A stretch of DNA of 13,744 bases, taken from Claveliimonas stercoravium (lineage in GTDB: Bacteria > Bacillota > Clostridia > Lachnospirales > Lachnospiraceae). A program made the translations under genes and the position numbers. Below are positions 1 to 6,895 of the stretch, one piece after another. Location: contig DWZW01000040.1 in assembly GCA_019117345.1 (NCBI GenBank), positions 1 through 13,744 on the forward strand, read 5' to 3'. The first letter of the stretch is position 1. Each line of letters starts with the position of its first letter. The notes under the pieces were generated by a model that searched no databases, was not told the DNA's origin, and was given only the letters and a program-made list of their open reading frames with translations.

Positions 1-32
1 AGACCTGTGCCTTACCACTTGGCTACTGCGCC
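1..32 (-). tRNA. Partial tRNA gene, probably tRNA-Cys (5' half only)
   Basis: Read on the minus strand, the first 32 bases give an acceptor arm GGCGCAG, the TA linker, a normal D-arm with AAGTGGTAAGGC, and the start of an anticodon stem ending CAGGTCT. The window edge falls just before the anticodon. The GGC start and this D-arm are typical of clostridial tRNA-Cys; tRNA-Gln is the main alternative. It lies 7 bases downstream of tRNA-Glu and should be cotranscribed with it. Confidence 0.75.
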
Positions 33-39
33 TGATACA

Positions 40-111
40 TGACTCCGACGGGAATCGAACCCGTGTTACCGCCGTGAAAGGGCGATGTCTTAACCTCTTG
101 ACCACGGAGCC
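40..111 (-). tRNA. tRNA-Glu (anticodon TTC)
   Basis: The minus strand folds as a complete 72-nt tRNA. The acceptor stem GGCTCCG pairs with CGGAGTC with one G-T wobble, and the discriminator base is A. The anticodon loop CTTTCAC gives anticodon TTC, and the T-loop is GGTTCGATTCC. No CCA is encoded, so the CCA end must be added enzymatically. It is the promoter-proximal gene of a minus-strand tRNA cluster that runs off the left edge. Confidence 0.96.
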
Positions 112-112
112 A

Positions 113-163
113 GATACGATATAGACAGTCAGCTCTCTCAAGCTGACCGTGAGATATCGTATC
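113..163. repeat. Two-tier inverted repeat in the tRNA leader
   Basis: GATACGATAT at 113-122 is the perfect inverse of ATATCGTATC at 154-163. Nested inside, GTCAGCT (128-134) pairs perfectly with AGCTGAC (141-147) around a 6-base loop. The outer arm covers the proposed -10 box, so the whole structure cannot form in the RNA; only the inner hairpin would be in the 5' leader. It could be a leader-processing hairpin, or a DNA-level cruciform or operator. Confidence 0.7.
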
Positions 164-184
164 ACACTCCGCTGTAAATTGCAA
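156..184 (-). promoter_or_regulatory. Sigma-A type promoter of the tRNA operon
   Basis: On the minus strand a -35 box TTGCAA (179-184) and a -10 box TACGAT (156-161) are separated by exactly 17 bases. They sit about 45-70 bases upstream of tRNA-Glu. Transcription would start near 149. The -10 box lies inside the outer arm of the inverted repeat at 113-163. The -35 box is only 15 bases past the stop codon of the upstream gene, so the tRNAs have their own promoter. Confidence 0.65.
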
Positions 185-199
185 GGCATTTTTTTATTT

Positions 200-688
200 T
201 TATCCCTTTTCCTCCCACTTGCGCATTTTCAGTTTTAAAAGCGCAAGCGCTTTTCTGGCGTCCGTCTCTGTCACAGTATTTTCTGCCAGCATTTTCGTCT
301 CATCTCCCGGCTGATCCATCCTGTCCAGCGCTTTGTAATAGCAGATCACGCCGTCCAGGTGGTCGTTTTGGACTACAAAGTCCTTTGCAGGGCACTGGCT
401 TAAGACTGCCGTGGGGACGCCCCGCTTTTCCGTCTCCTCAATAGCATGCGCAAAATCCACATGATTATTCCCGATCCCATTGCAGGAGAAAATGGCGCCG
501 TCCACCCGCATACATTCCAGTGAGACACCCACTCTCTCCGCCGAAAGATATTTGTCTTCGTTCTTATCCGGGGATCCTACAATCACGATCCCCCTCAGGT
601 TGACGTCCCTGTCCTCCGACAGCACCTCCACCAGAGGATCTCTGTAATAGTGGAGCGTGGTCTCTTTCATGCTTGTACCTATACCCAT
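200..688 (-). CDS. Reductase component-B beta-like protein (GrdE/PrdA C-terminal half; PrdE-like)
   Basis: This 162-aa protein resembles the C-terminal (beta) half of the component-B proproteins of glycine, betaine and D-proline reductases. Telling segments are METTLHYYRDPLVEVL-like residues 7-23, a GIVIVGSP strand near 33-40, and VDGAIFSCNGIGNNHVDFA near 62-80. GrdE and PrdA are single proproteins that self-cleave at a cysteine to form a pyruvoyl group. Here the beta part is a separate gene, and its first cysteine is at residue 59, so no N-terminal pyruvoyl group could form from cysteine. The length fits PrdE-type proteins of proline-reductase clusters (about 160 aa). The start is supported by AAAGGAGAGGAG just upstream. 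It lies 32 bases after the frameshifted alpha-like gene. No selenoprotein reductase partner is visible, so the role is unknown; an accessory protein is my inference. Confidence 0.75.
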   Translation of the reverse strand: MGIGTSMKETTLHYYRDPLVEVLSEDRDVNLRGIVIVGSPDKNEDKYLSAERVGVSLECMRVDGAIFSCNGIGNNHVDFAHAIEETEKRGVPTAVLSQCPAKDFVVQNDHLDGVICYYKALDRMDQPGDETKMLAENTVTETDARKALALLKLKMRKWEEKG

Positions 689-720
689 AGTCTCCTCTCC
701 TTTCCGCCAGGGTCTCCCGC

Positions 721-1469
721 CTAGTCCATTGCGTGCATAATGCCGTCACGGAATTCGTTGGGCGTCACCACCACCGGCATCCATCCCATATCAATGACAG
801 AGCGTCCGCCCTCGTAGCCGCAGGGCTCATTTCCAAACAGCCTCGTGTCGTACACAGCCCCCTGCCCGGAGACTTCCTTGACGATCACCACATCCTTGCG
901 GCCCGGCTCATAGGTCTCCTGGAACACGTGCTTTTCCGTGCACTTGTACCCGTTGAATTTCTTCATCTGTTCCCGGAAGATCTGGCAGAACACATCGCAG
1001 GCTCTGTGGATCGCCTCCGGACCGGGCCGGTCCGCCCAGGTCCCCTCCCGCAGCACCACGTCAAAGGAGGGTCACTCTCCAGGGGAGTCCCCGGCCTGCC
1101 CCACGCGATCTTGTCCCGCAGGATCCCATCGCTGGCGCCAAAATTGCACACCTGCCGGCCGGCCTCATCCACCCCTGTCAGGATCACATACACCCCCGTC
1201 AACGTGTGGGTAATCCCCTCTCCCACCTTTCCAAGCACTTTCGCGGAGAGAGGGATAACGTCCATCACCGTGTTGGTGTGCTGGTCATGCTCGCCGGGCC
1301 GGATGATCCGGATCGAAATGTCCTTGATCAGCGGTTCCTTCTCCCGGATCTTTTCCGCCACAGACGGACACACTGTCATATGCCCGTCCAGTGTGACCCG
1401 GTTTTCTTCCCCGTATTCCAACGAGGATATGTGGTAGGCCCTCACGGTAAGTCTTGTTCCTGTCTCCAT
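721..1469 (-). pseudogene. Frameshifted reductase component-B alpha-like gene (GrdE/PrdA N-terminal half; PrdD-like)
   Basis: Two reading frames together encode about 249 aa resembling the N-terminal (alpha) half of the glycine/betaine/D-proline reductase component-B family. Frame one runs from the ATG at 1469 for about 135 codons and includes IRIIRPGEHD, then an ITHTLTGVYVILTG stretch and GRPGTPLE. The family pattern resumes in the -1 frame from about 1065 with FDVVLREGTWADRPGPEAIHRACD and ends with TPNEFRDGIMHAMD. One missing base near 1063-1070 explains the break. If the ribosome does not shift, the product reads on into about 33 aberrant residues to a stop at 963. The start has a good AGGAGG site. 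It lies 21 bases after the DUF3810 gene and 32 bases before the beta-like gene, implying one transcript. A sequencing error is an alternative to real decay; I see no slippery heptamer for programmed shifting. Confidence 0.8.
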
Positions 1470-1490
1470 CTGTCATCCCTCCTGTATTTT

Positions 1491-2633
1491 TTATAAATGT
1501 CCTTCTTCTCTGTAATATGTAAGGATCATCTCCACCATCCGGTCATAGCTGGCTACTCCGTCCTCCTGCCCGTTGGCCTTCAGATAACTGTCGTTGATCT
1601 GGTCCGACACCTCGGCCACCGGCGTGTCATACTTCGCCCAGAACCTGCTGTTGGCTTCCAGGTCCGCCTCCGCTTCCTCCGACAGCTCACTTCGCACTTC
1701 CTCGTAGGCATCCGGATCCACATCATAGAGCGCATTTGTACAGTAGATCCACCCCAGCATATAGCCGCTGTAGTTAAACTCCAGGCTGTCTGCCCGGGTG
1801 CTGGCCAGATATCCTATAAAATTCGCTTCCTGCTCCTGCATGAATCCCCGCAGGTGAGCCAGCTCATGGCAGGCTGTAAAAGGAATGTTATAGGCAACCA
1901 TATCCGTATTGTAATTTGCCTCTATCGTAAAGGGCGAGTAAATCCCTGTCAGCTGCTGGACGGACAGGATCCAGGAAAATTCCAGGCCATTGGGCTGCGG
2001 ATAGCAGCCCTCCAGGCAGGGGTATTTCAGTGCCAGCTTTTCCATTGCCCGCACAGCGTGGACAGACACATCCTCTGTCAGCACCATGATCCCGTTTTCA
2101 TCCCTCTTTACCTGCTGCCCTGTCCGGTTCACCGCCGATGTCAGCTCCTCACAGACTGCCTCCAGTTCCTCCACCGTGGCCCCCTCCCACGTAAGCCCCG
2201 TCTCCTGCGCGAAGGAGCTCCTGTGATAGTTCACGCCGCAGAAGGCGGCATAGAGAAAGAATAAGATCCCGGCCGCCAGAAAGATCCCTGAGAAAAAGGC
2301 TGCCAGGGGCTCTCTCACATTCTTTCCCCGCCGGCATCTGTACACAGTCTTTATGATCTGCCACACAAGAAAGGCGATCAGCACATACAGCATAAACTCA
2401 GACGCAGAGAAGGCGAATATGCCAAAAAAACGACCCAGTGTAGCCACAAAAAAGGAGTAGACGTGAAGCGTGTACCACTGGGCAAACTCTCCGGATGCTG
2501 AGGCGGCAAACAGAAGAAGAAACGCCGCAGCGAAAAGGACAATGCCCGCCACAGCCCGTCTCACAGCTGTCCCGTAAACATTGTTTCTCTTCTCGTCCCG
2601 TATTTCTCTCACCTTTCTCTCCTCTGTCCCCAT
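1491..2633 (-). CDS. DUF3810-family membrane protein with zinc-peptidase-like HELAH motif
   Basis: This 380-aa protein has about three or four hydrophobic helices in its first third (roughly residues 28-46, 56-76, 80-97 and 110-131), then a soluble domain. Residues 256-260 read HELAH, and Glu269 in EQEANF follows at the spacing expected of a third zinc ligand in gluzincin-like peptidases. This arrangement is characteristic of DUF3810, whose biochemical function is not established to my knowledge. The soluble domain follows the last helix; which side of the membrane it faces is not clear from sequence alone. The start at 2633 is preceded by GAGGAG with good spacing. It is the first gene of a minus-strand unit that continues, 21 bases later, into the reductase-like pair, and it diverges from the sulfatase. 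Proteolysis of a membrane or envelope substrate is a reasonable guess only. Confidence 0.82.
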   Translation of the reverse strand: MGTEERKVREIRDEKRNNVYGTAVRRAVAGIVLFAAAFLLLFAASASGEFAQWYTLHVYSFFVATLGRFFGIFAFSASEFMLYVLIAFLVWQIIKTVYRCRRGKNVREPLAAFFSGIFLAAGILFFLYAAFCGVNYHRSSFAQETGLTWEGATVEELEAVCEELTSAVNRTGQQVKRDENGIMVLTEDVSVHAVRAMEKLALKYPCLEGCYPQPNGLEFSWILSVQQLTGIYSPFTIEANYNTDMVAYNIPFTACHELAHLRGFMQEQEANFIGYLASTRADSLEFNYSGYMLGWIYCTNALYDVDPDAYEEVRSELSEEAEADLEANSRFWAKYDTPVAEVSDQINDSYLKANGQEDGVASYDRMVEMILTYYREEGHL

Positions 2634-2676
2634 GCCCGTCTCCTCTTTTGTCGCTTCATTTCCTGGTTGTAATCAC

Positions 2677-2705
2677 ATTATACACCCTCCTGTTACCACA
2701 TAGTA
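2677..2705 (-). promoter_or_regulatory. Candidate promoter for the DUF3810 gene
   Basis: A perfect -10 box TATAAT on the minus strand (2677-2682) lies about 44 bases upstream of the DUF3810 start. The matching -35 position, 17 bases further up (2700-2705), reads TACTAT, which is a poor match. The -10 is convincing alone; full promoter strength is uncertain. Confidence 0.4.
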
Positions 2706-2745
2706 TAAAAAAAGCGGATAGCCCTCAAAAATATACAGAAAATTT

Positions 2746-2774
2746 TTGCCATTCCGCATCCCAGAGAGTATAAT
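2746..2774 (+). promoter_or_regulatory. Sigma-A type promoter of the sulfatase gene
   Basis: TTGCCA (2746-2751) and TATAAT (2769-2774) are spaced by 17 bases on the plus strand. The predicted start near 2781 gives a leader of about 40 bases before the ATG. The leader carries AAAGGA at 2805-2810, 11 bases before the ATG, which is a rather long spacing. I see no riboswitch-sized structure in it. Confidence 0.75.
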
Positions 2775-2821
2775 AACATGCATAGCCTATTAATACATTT
2801 TAAGAAAGGACATAACATACT

Positions 2822-4282
2822 ATGAAACAGCCAAACATTCTGTTCCTGCTGGCCGATGACATGGGGCACTGGGCCATGAAGAACGCCGGGAACACAGACA
2901 TCCACACCCCCAATCTGGACAGACTTGCCCAGAGGGGTGTAAAATTTGACAACTTTTTCTGTGCCTCACCGGTCTGCTCACCGGCCCGCGCTTCCATCCT
3001 TACCGGAACTATGCCCTCCTGCCACGGCATTCTTGACTGGCTGGACGGCGGCAGCATGGACAGAGCCTCCCTATCCAGGGAAAGTTTAGAATATATGCCC
3101 CACGAGACTATTCCCATCCAGTACACGGATCACCTCACCGCCTACACAGACATCCTGGCGTCAGGCGGCTACCGCTGCGCCCTCTCAGGCAAATGGCATA
3201 TGGGAGACAGCATGACGCCCCAGCACGGTTTTTCCCACTGGTACACCATCGGCGGGGGCGGCGTCAGATACTTCAACCCTGAGACCATCGAGGACGGGGT
3301 CCTCTCCGAAAAGGAAGGATACATCACAGACCTCATCGGCGAAAACGCGCTGGAGTGCCTGGACAGGTTCTCAAAGGAAGACGCGCCTTTTTATCTGAGC
3401 GTCCACTTCACTGCTCCCCACAGCCCGTGGGAGGAGACGGATCACAAGAAGGAATATCTGGATCTGTACAGGGACTGTGATTTCACTGCCACTCCTGACC
3501 TTCCCTACCACCCCTGGCAGGTCTTCACCTGCCCCCACGGCCAGGGTGAGCGCCGCAAGGAACTGCTGCGGGGCTACTACGCCGCCATCACAGCCATGGA
3601 TCACCAGATCGGGCGTCTGATGGACCGCCTGGATGAGCTGGGGATCGCAGACGACACCATCGTTATCTTCACCTCCGACAACGGCATGAACCTGGGACAG
3701 CACGGCATCTGGGGCAAGGGAAACGGGACTTTCCCGCAAAATATGTACGACAGTTCTGTAAAGGTGCCTTTCATCGCCTCCTGGCCGGGGCATTTCGCGA
3801 AAGGGGCTGTGTGCAGTGAGCTGTTCAGCCACTACGACATCCTGCCCACTCTGTGCCATCTGGCCGGCTGCCCTGTGAACACAAAACAGGAAATCCCGGG
3901 CCACAGTTTTGCCCGATGGCTGGAGGAGCCAGAGCTGGAAAGCAGCCGCCCTGTAGTCGTATTTGACGAGTACGGCCCTGTCCGGATGATCCGGGACAAA
4001 GAGTGGAAGCTGGTTCTCCGTTACCCCTACGGCCCCAATGAGTTCTACCACCTGACCGAGGACCCGGATGAGACTGAGAACCTGTTCCTTGATCCGGCCC
4101 AGGAAGATCGCATTGTAGCCATGCGCCGCCAGATGGAAGAGTGGTTCCTTCGCTATTCAGACCCGGACCTGGATGCCAGAAAAGAGGGCGTCACCGGCAC
4201 CGGACAGTACTGCCGGGCCGGAAGCCGGGCCCATCTCCTGGAGAAATACGGGCCAATGCCCAGACCTGTAAAAAATGAATAA
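2822..4282 (+). CDS. Type I sulfatase (cysteine-type, formylglycine-dependent), cytoplasmic
   Basis: The 486-aa protein is a full-length member of the alkaline-phosphatase-fold sulfatases, which hydrolyse sulfate esters or sulfamates. The signature CSPARASILTG starts at Cys52, the residue converted to formylglycine by a radical-SAM maturase (anSME) in anaerobes. Likely metal and active-site residues are Asp12-Asp13, Lys124 and His126 in GKWHMG, His200 in APHSPW, Asp286-Asn287 in TSDNG, and Lys299 in GKG. There is no signal peptide, so it should act in the cytoplasm on imported sugars. It is monocistronic with its own promoter and terminator, convergent with the sugar ABC operon and divergent from the DUF3810 gene. 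No anSME gene is in the window. The glycan-utilisation context suggests a sulfated host glycan fragment as substrate, but position and sugar cannot be read from the sequence. Confidence 0.93.
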   Translation: MKQPNILFLLADDMGHWAMKNAGNTDIHTPNLDRLAQRGVKFDNFFCASPVCSPARASILTGTMPSCHGILDWLDGGSMDRASLSRESLEYMPHETIPIQYTDHLTAYTDILASGGYRCALSGKWHMGDSMTPQHGFSHWYTIGGGGVRYFNPETIEDGVLSEKEGYITDLIGENALECLDRFSKEDAPFYLSVHFTAPHSPWEETDHKKEYLDLYRDCDFTATPDLPYHPWQVFTCPHGQGERRKELLRGYYAAITAMDHQIGRLMDRLDELGIADDTIVIFTSDNGMNLGQHGIWGKGNGTFPQNMYDSSVKVPFIASWPGHFAKGAVCSELFSHYDILPTLCHLAGCPVNTKQEIPGHSFARWLEEPELESSRPVVVFDEYGPVRMIRDKEWKLVLRYPYGPNEFYHLTEDPDETENLFLDPAQEDRIVAMRRQMEEWFLRYSDPDLDARKEGVTGTGQYCRAGSRAHLLEKYGPMPRPVKNE

Positions 4283-4285
4283 AGC

Positions 4286-4333
4286 AGGGGGTACCTCCGT
4301 GACGCTGTCGCCACAGAGGTACCCCCTCTTTTG
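4286..4333. terminator. Bidirectional intrinsic terminator between convergent genes
   Basis: A perfect 12-bp stem, AGGGGGTACCTC (4286-4297) with GAGGTACCCCCT (4316-4327), encloses an 18-base loop and is followed by CTTTTGTT. It begins 3 bases after the sulfatase stop. On the minus strand the stem is followed by a T-rich run, so it can also end transcription arriving from the oxidoreductase side. Confidence 0.9.
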
Positions 4334-4354
4334 TTCTGCCTGCTTTTCTGTTTT

Positions 4355-4881
4355 TTATTTCCGCACCTGCTCCATCCGGATCACAGCGCCCCCGTTCCGT
4401 CTGGACTCCTCCGCCGCCAGCGCAATGTAGTGGCTCTCCAGAGAGCGCTCTACAGAAGAAATTGTGTCATCCTCTGACTGCTCGCCGGTGACAAAATCCA
4501 GGAACGCGCTCACCAGGCCCCTGTCTCCTCCTCCATGTCCTGAGAAGTCCTCTGCCATCCTGGAGACATCGATCAGCTCCGCGTCCTTCCCAAACGGAGT
4601 CACTTCTATCGTGTTAGCCCCCATGTCGGCAATGATCTGCCCTTTTGTGCCCATAAGCTTTGCATATCTGGAGCAGTCTGCCGTAAATCCGCACATTGTA
4701 AAGCTGACGGTCGATCCGTCCGTCATATTCATGTTTACCACCTGATGGTCCACAACATTATTGTCACAGTAGTAAACACAGCGGCCGTAGGGCCCCTCTT
4801 CAAGAGCTCTCCTCACACTCTCCCCGTCTGGATGCATGGTCAGGACATTGGCCGGCCAGCCGCTGTTACTTGTTTTCCCAT
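4355..4881 (-). pseudogene. Gfo/Idh/MocA oxidoreductase remnant with internal deletion
   Basis: A clear ribosome site (AAAGGAGACATT) and ATG at 4881 open a frame reading MGKQVTAA, which looks like the true N terminus of an NAD-dependent sugar dehydrogenase just before its GxGxxG loop. It then stops after five more residues. In another frame, from about 4858, the sequence WPANVLTMHPDGESVRRALE starts and continues for about 167 codons as a good Gfo/Idh/MocA C-terminal domain, including GRCVYYCDNNVVDHQVVNM and a GHGGGDRGL stretch. Functional relatives have about 240 more residues between these parts, holding the Rossmann fold. The nucleotide-binding domain is therefore missing and the two ends are out of frame. 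A C-terminal fragment could be made from an internal ATG at 4837, but without the cofactor domain it should be inactive. It follows the ABC operon behind a terminator. Confidence 0.85.
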
Positions 4882-4904
4882 AATGTCTCCTTTCTTCAGT
4901 GTTG

Positions 4905-4965
4905 AGAAAAAAGAGGCGCTGCCCCCTATCGGATAACGATAACGAGGCAGCGCTCCTGTTTTTTT
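4905..4965. terminator. Bidirectional terminator after the ABC permease genes
   Basis: GCGCTGCC (4916-4923) pairs with GGCAGCGC (4946-4953). Inside, TATCG (4927-4931) pairs with CGATA (4937-4941), giving a stacked hairpin. On the minus strand, in the operon direction, the stem is followed by CTCTTTTTTC; on the plus side a run of seven T follows at 4959-4965. It separates the permease operon from the oxidoreductase remnant. Confidence 0.8.
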
Positions 4966-4990
4966 ATCTGGCCTCAGGCCGGATACACTC

Positions 4991-5875
4991 TTAACCTTTG
5001 ATACCGCCGCCGGTAACACCGGAGATGATCTTCTCTGACAGGAAGACATACAGCAGCAGCGTGGGCAGGAAGACGATGACAACGGCTGCGAACAGGCCGC
5101 CCCAGTCTCCTGTGTACTGCATGGACGAAAGTACACTCTTAAGTCCGGGTCCTACAGGCATGATATCCGAGGACGATGCAAAGATCAGTGAGATAAAGTA
5201 CTCATTCCAGATATTCATGAAGATGAAAATGCTGACCGTAACAATACCCGGCTGAGCCAGCGGGAACATGATCCTCCAGAATGTCATCATGGGCGTACAT
5301 CCGTCGATGGCTGCCGCCTCCTCGTATGTCCTGGACAGGTTCTGGAAGAAGGTCATCAGGAATGTGGTCGTGTACGGGATCTGCATTCCTATGTACAGGA
5401 AGATAAGCAGTCCTCTGGAGCCGTTGATGCCAAGCTGAATGGAGATGGACATCAGCGGAAGTACGATCATGATGTTCGGGATACTCATGGCAATGAGGAA
5501 ACCGGACCGGATCGGCTTATTTCCGAGGAATGTGAATCTTGAAAGTACATAGGCTGCCGGCGCACTGATAACAACCGCGCCTACCATGGTTGCAACAGCA
5601 TACAGCAGTGAGTTCATGAAGAACGTGGAAATACTGTTTGCATTCCATGCATTGATATAGTTTTCAAAATGAAAGCCGCTCTCAAACTTGAAGACCTTGC
5701 CCTGCATGATCTCCGGAGCTGTGGAAAAGCTGGCTGCCAGGATCCACACCAGAAGGAAGATCGTGAAGAACACCCAGATGCCTACAATAAGATAACCGGG
5801 AATCAGTTTCACTTCTTTGCGAGGATTAAACGGCTCTCTGACCTTTTTTTCTTTTTCTTTCTTTTTTCCAAACAT
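4991..5875 (-). CDS. Carbohydrate ABC transporter permease, MalG-type
   Basis: About 294 aa, the inner-membrane permease of a CUT1-type sugar importer. After a very basic N terminus rich in Lys and Glu come six predicted membrane helices, the first near residues 28-50. The cytoplasmic EAA loop that docks the ATPase is visible as EEAAAIDG about 110 residues before the C terminus, followed by a membrane-anchored end. I chose the ATG at 5875 because the ribosome site GAGAGGAGG touches the upstream in-frame ATG at 5884 directly, whereas the 5875 ATG lies 9 bases away; starting at 5884 would add three residues. It follows the MalF-type gene by 18 bases and so is translated from the same message. 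No ATPase gene is nearby, so a shared MsiK-like ATPase encoded elsewhere is expected. Confidence 0.93.
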   Translation of the reverse strand: MFGKKKEKEKKVREPFNPRKEVKLIPGYLIVGIWVFFTIFLLVWILAASFSTAPEIMQGKVFKFESGFHFENYINAWNANSISTFFMNSLLYAVATMVGAVVISAPAAYVLSRFTFLGNKPIRSGFLIAMSIPNIMIVLPLMSISIQLGINGSRGLLIFLYIGMQIPYTTTFLMTFFQNLSRTYEEAAAIDGCTPMMTFWRIMFPLAQPGIVTVSIFIFMNIWNEYFISLIFASSSDIMPVGPGLKSVLSSMQYTGDWGGLFAAVVIVFLPTLLLYVFLSEKIISGVTGGGIKG

Positions 5876-5893
5876 AAAAGCCATCCTCCTCTC

Positions 5894-6799
5894 TTAGAAT
5901 TCCAGGTCGTCGTCTTTGACAAGCACGTTGACAAGTCCGAATACGACAAGCACGATCAGCGCCATCAGGATACCTACCGCAGCGCCCACGCCGGCATCAC
6001 GGGCTGTACTTCCTGTTGTGCCGAACACAGCGTTGTACATGTACACAACCGGAGTGATAGTCGCGTTGTCGGACGGCATCGGTGATGCCCACATCTGTGA
6101 CCACACGAAGAAGCCGACAATGCTGATGGTCCAGAATGTCATACATGTCTTGAACACGCCCTTGATCAGCGGCATAGTGATGAAGCCGAACTGTTTCAGC
6201 TTGTTCGCTCCGTCGATAGTGGCAGCCTCGTAGTAGTCCGCCGGGATCCTCTCAATACCACTGATGAATATCAGCATGAAATAGCCCACCGAGCCGAAGC
6301 AGAAAGCGATCAGCAACGACCAGAACTTCCACGATCCGTTCATGTAGTCGATCTTTGCCAGTTCTTCCAGTCCCAGAGCCTCAAAGAAGCTGTGAAGAAG
6401 ACCGAATCGTTTGTTGAACACGTACTGGATCCACATAGTGGAGATAGCAACCGCGTTGATAATGTTGGGTACATAGATGACCGCACGCCAGAATGCTTTC
6501 GCCCTCACACCGCTTGTCAGGATGACAGCGAAGAGAAGTGCGATGACCATGACAGCGATGCCGCCAATGACGTAAATCTTGATCATGTTGACCATGGATG
6601 TCTGGAAAAGCTTTGTCCCCAACAGCTTCTCATAATTCCCCAGACCGTTAAAGGTCCACTCGCTCATCGGGTCGCTGACGCCTTCCACATTAAAGAAGCT
6701 CATGATGACTGTACGGATAATAGGATACAGGAACATGATGATGAAGAAGAGCAGCGCCGGAGTCAGAAAGCAGACGATCATTTTCTTATTCTGTTTCAA
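5894..6799 (-). CDS. Carbohydrate ABC transporter permease, MalF-type
   Basis: A 301-aa membrane permease that would pair with the MalG-type protein. Hydrophobic helices are visible near residues 8-28, 72-95, 105-125, 158-181, 220-236 and 270-294. The EAA motif reads YYEAATIDGA at about residues 189-198, the site that contacts the ATPase. The start appears to be TTG at 6799: GGGGGA lies about 7 bases upstream, and the next in-frame ATG is six codons further in, too far from that site. It lies 96 bases after the sugar-binding protein gene, and a strong hairpin terminator occupies that gap. Expression is therefore likely to be lower than that of the binding protein. Confidence 0.93.
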   Translation of the reverse strand: MKQNKKMIVCFLTPALLFFIIMFLYPIIRTVIMSFFNVEGVSDPMSEWTFNGLGNYEKLLGTKLFQTSMVNMIKIYVIGGIAVMVIALLFAVILTSGVRAKAFWRAVIYVPNIINAVAISTMWIQYVFNKRFGLLHSFFEALGLEELAKIDYMNGSWKFWSLLIAFCFGSVGYFMLIFISGIERIPADYYEAATIDGANKLKQFGFITMPLIKGVFKTCMTFWTISIVGFFVWSQMWASPMPSDNATITPVVYMYNAVFGTTGSTARDAGVGAAVGILMALIVLVVFGLVNVLVKDDDLEF

Positions 6800-6843
6800 G
6801 AAGATGTCCCCCTTTCTCTCAGATTGTTTTCTGTAGTGCTAAC

Positions 6844-6878
6844 AAAAAGCGGTATGGCAGACAGCATCTGCCATACCG
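6844..6878 (-). terminator. Intercistronic terminator between binding protein and permeases
   Basis: On the minus strand a perfect 12-bp stem, CGGTATGGCAGA pairing with TCTGCCATACCG, encloses a 5-base loop and is followed by CTTTTTGTT. It starts 17 bases after the binding-protein stop. Such partial terminators in sugar ABC operons commonly give an excess of binding protein over permease and protect the upstream message from 3' decay; that role here is inferred. Confidence 0.88.
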
Positions 6879-6895
6879 GTGTAATTCCAGATTAA

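Noticed and set aside
1060..1075. Programmed -1 ribosomal frameshift
   Set aside because: The required shift is -1, but the codons CCT CCT TTG give no slippery pairing, and no strong downstream hairpin was noted. A lost base is simpler.
733..1496. Overlapping plus-strand frames of 234, 91 and 96 codons
   Set aside because: They are antisense to the frameshifted alpha-like gene, whose family pattern is clear on the minus strand.
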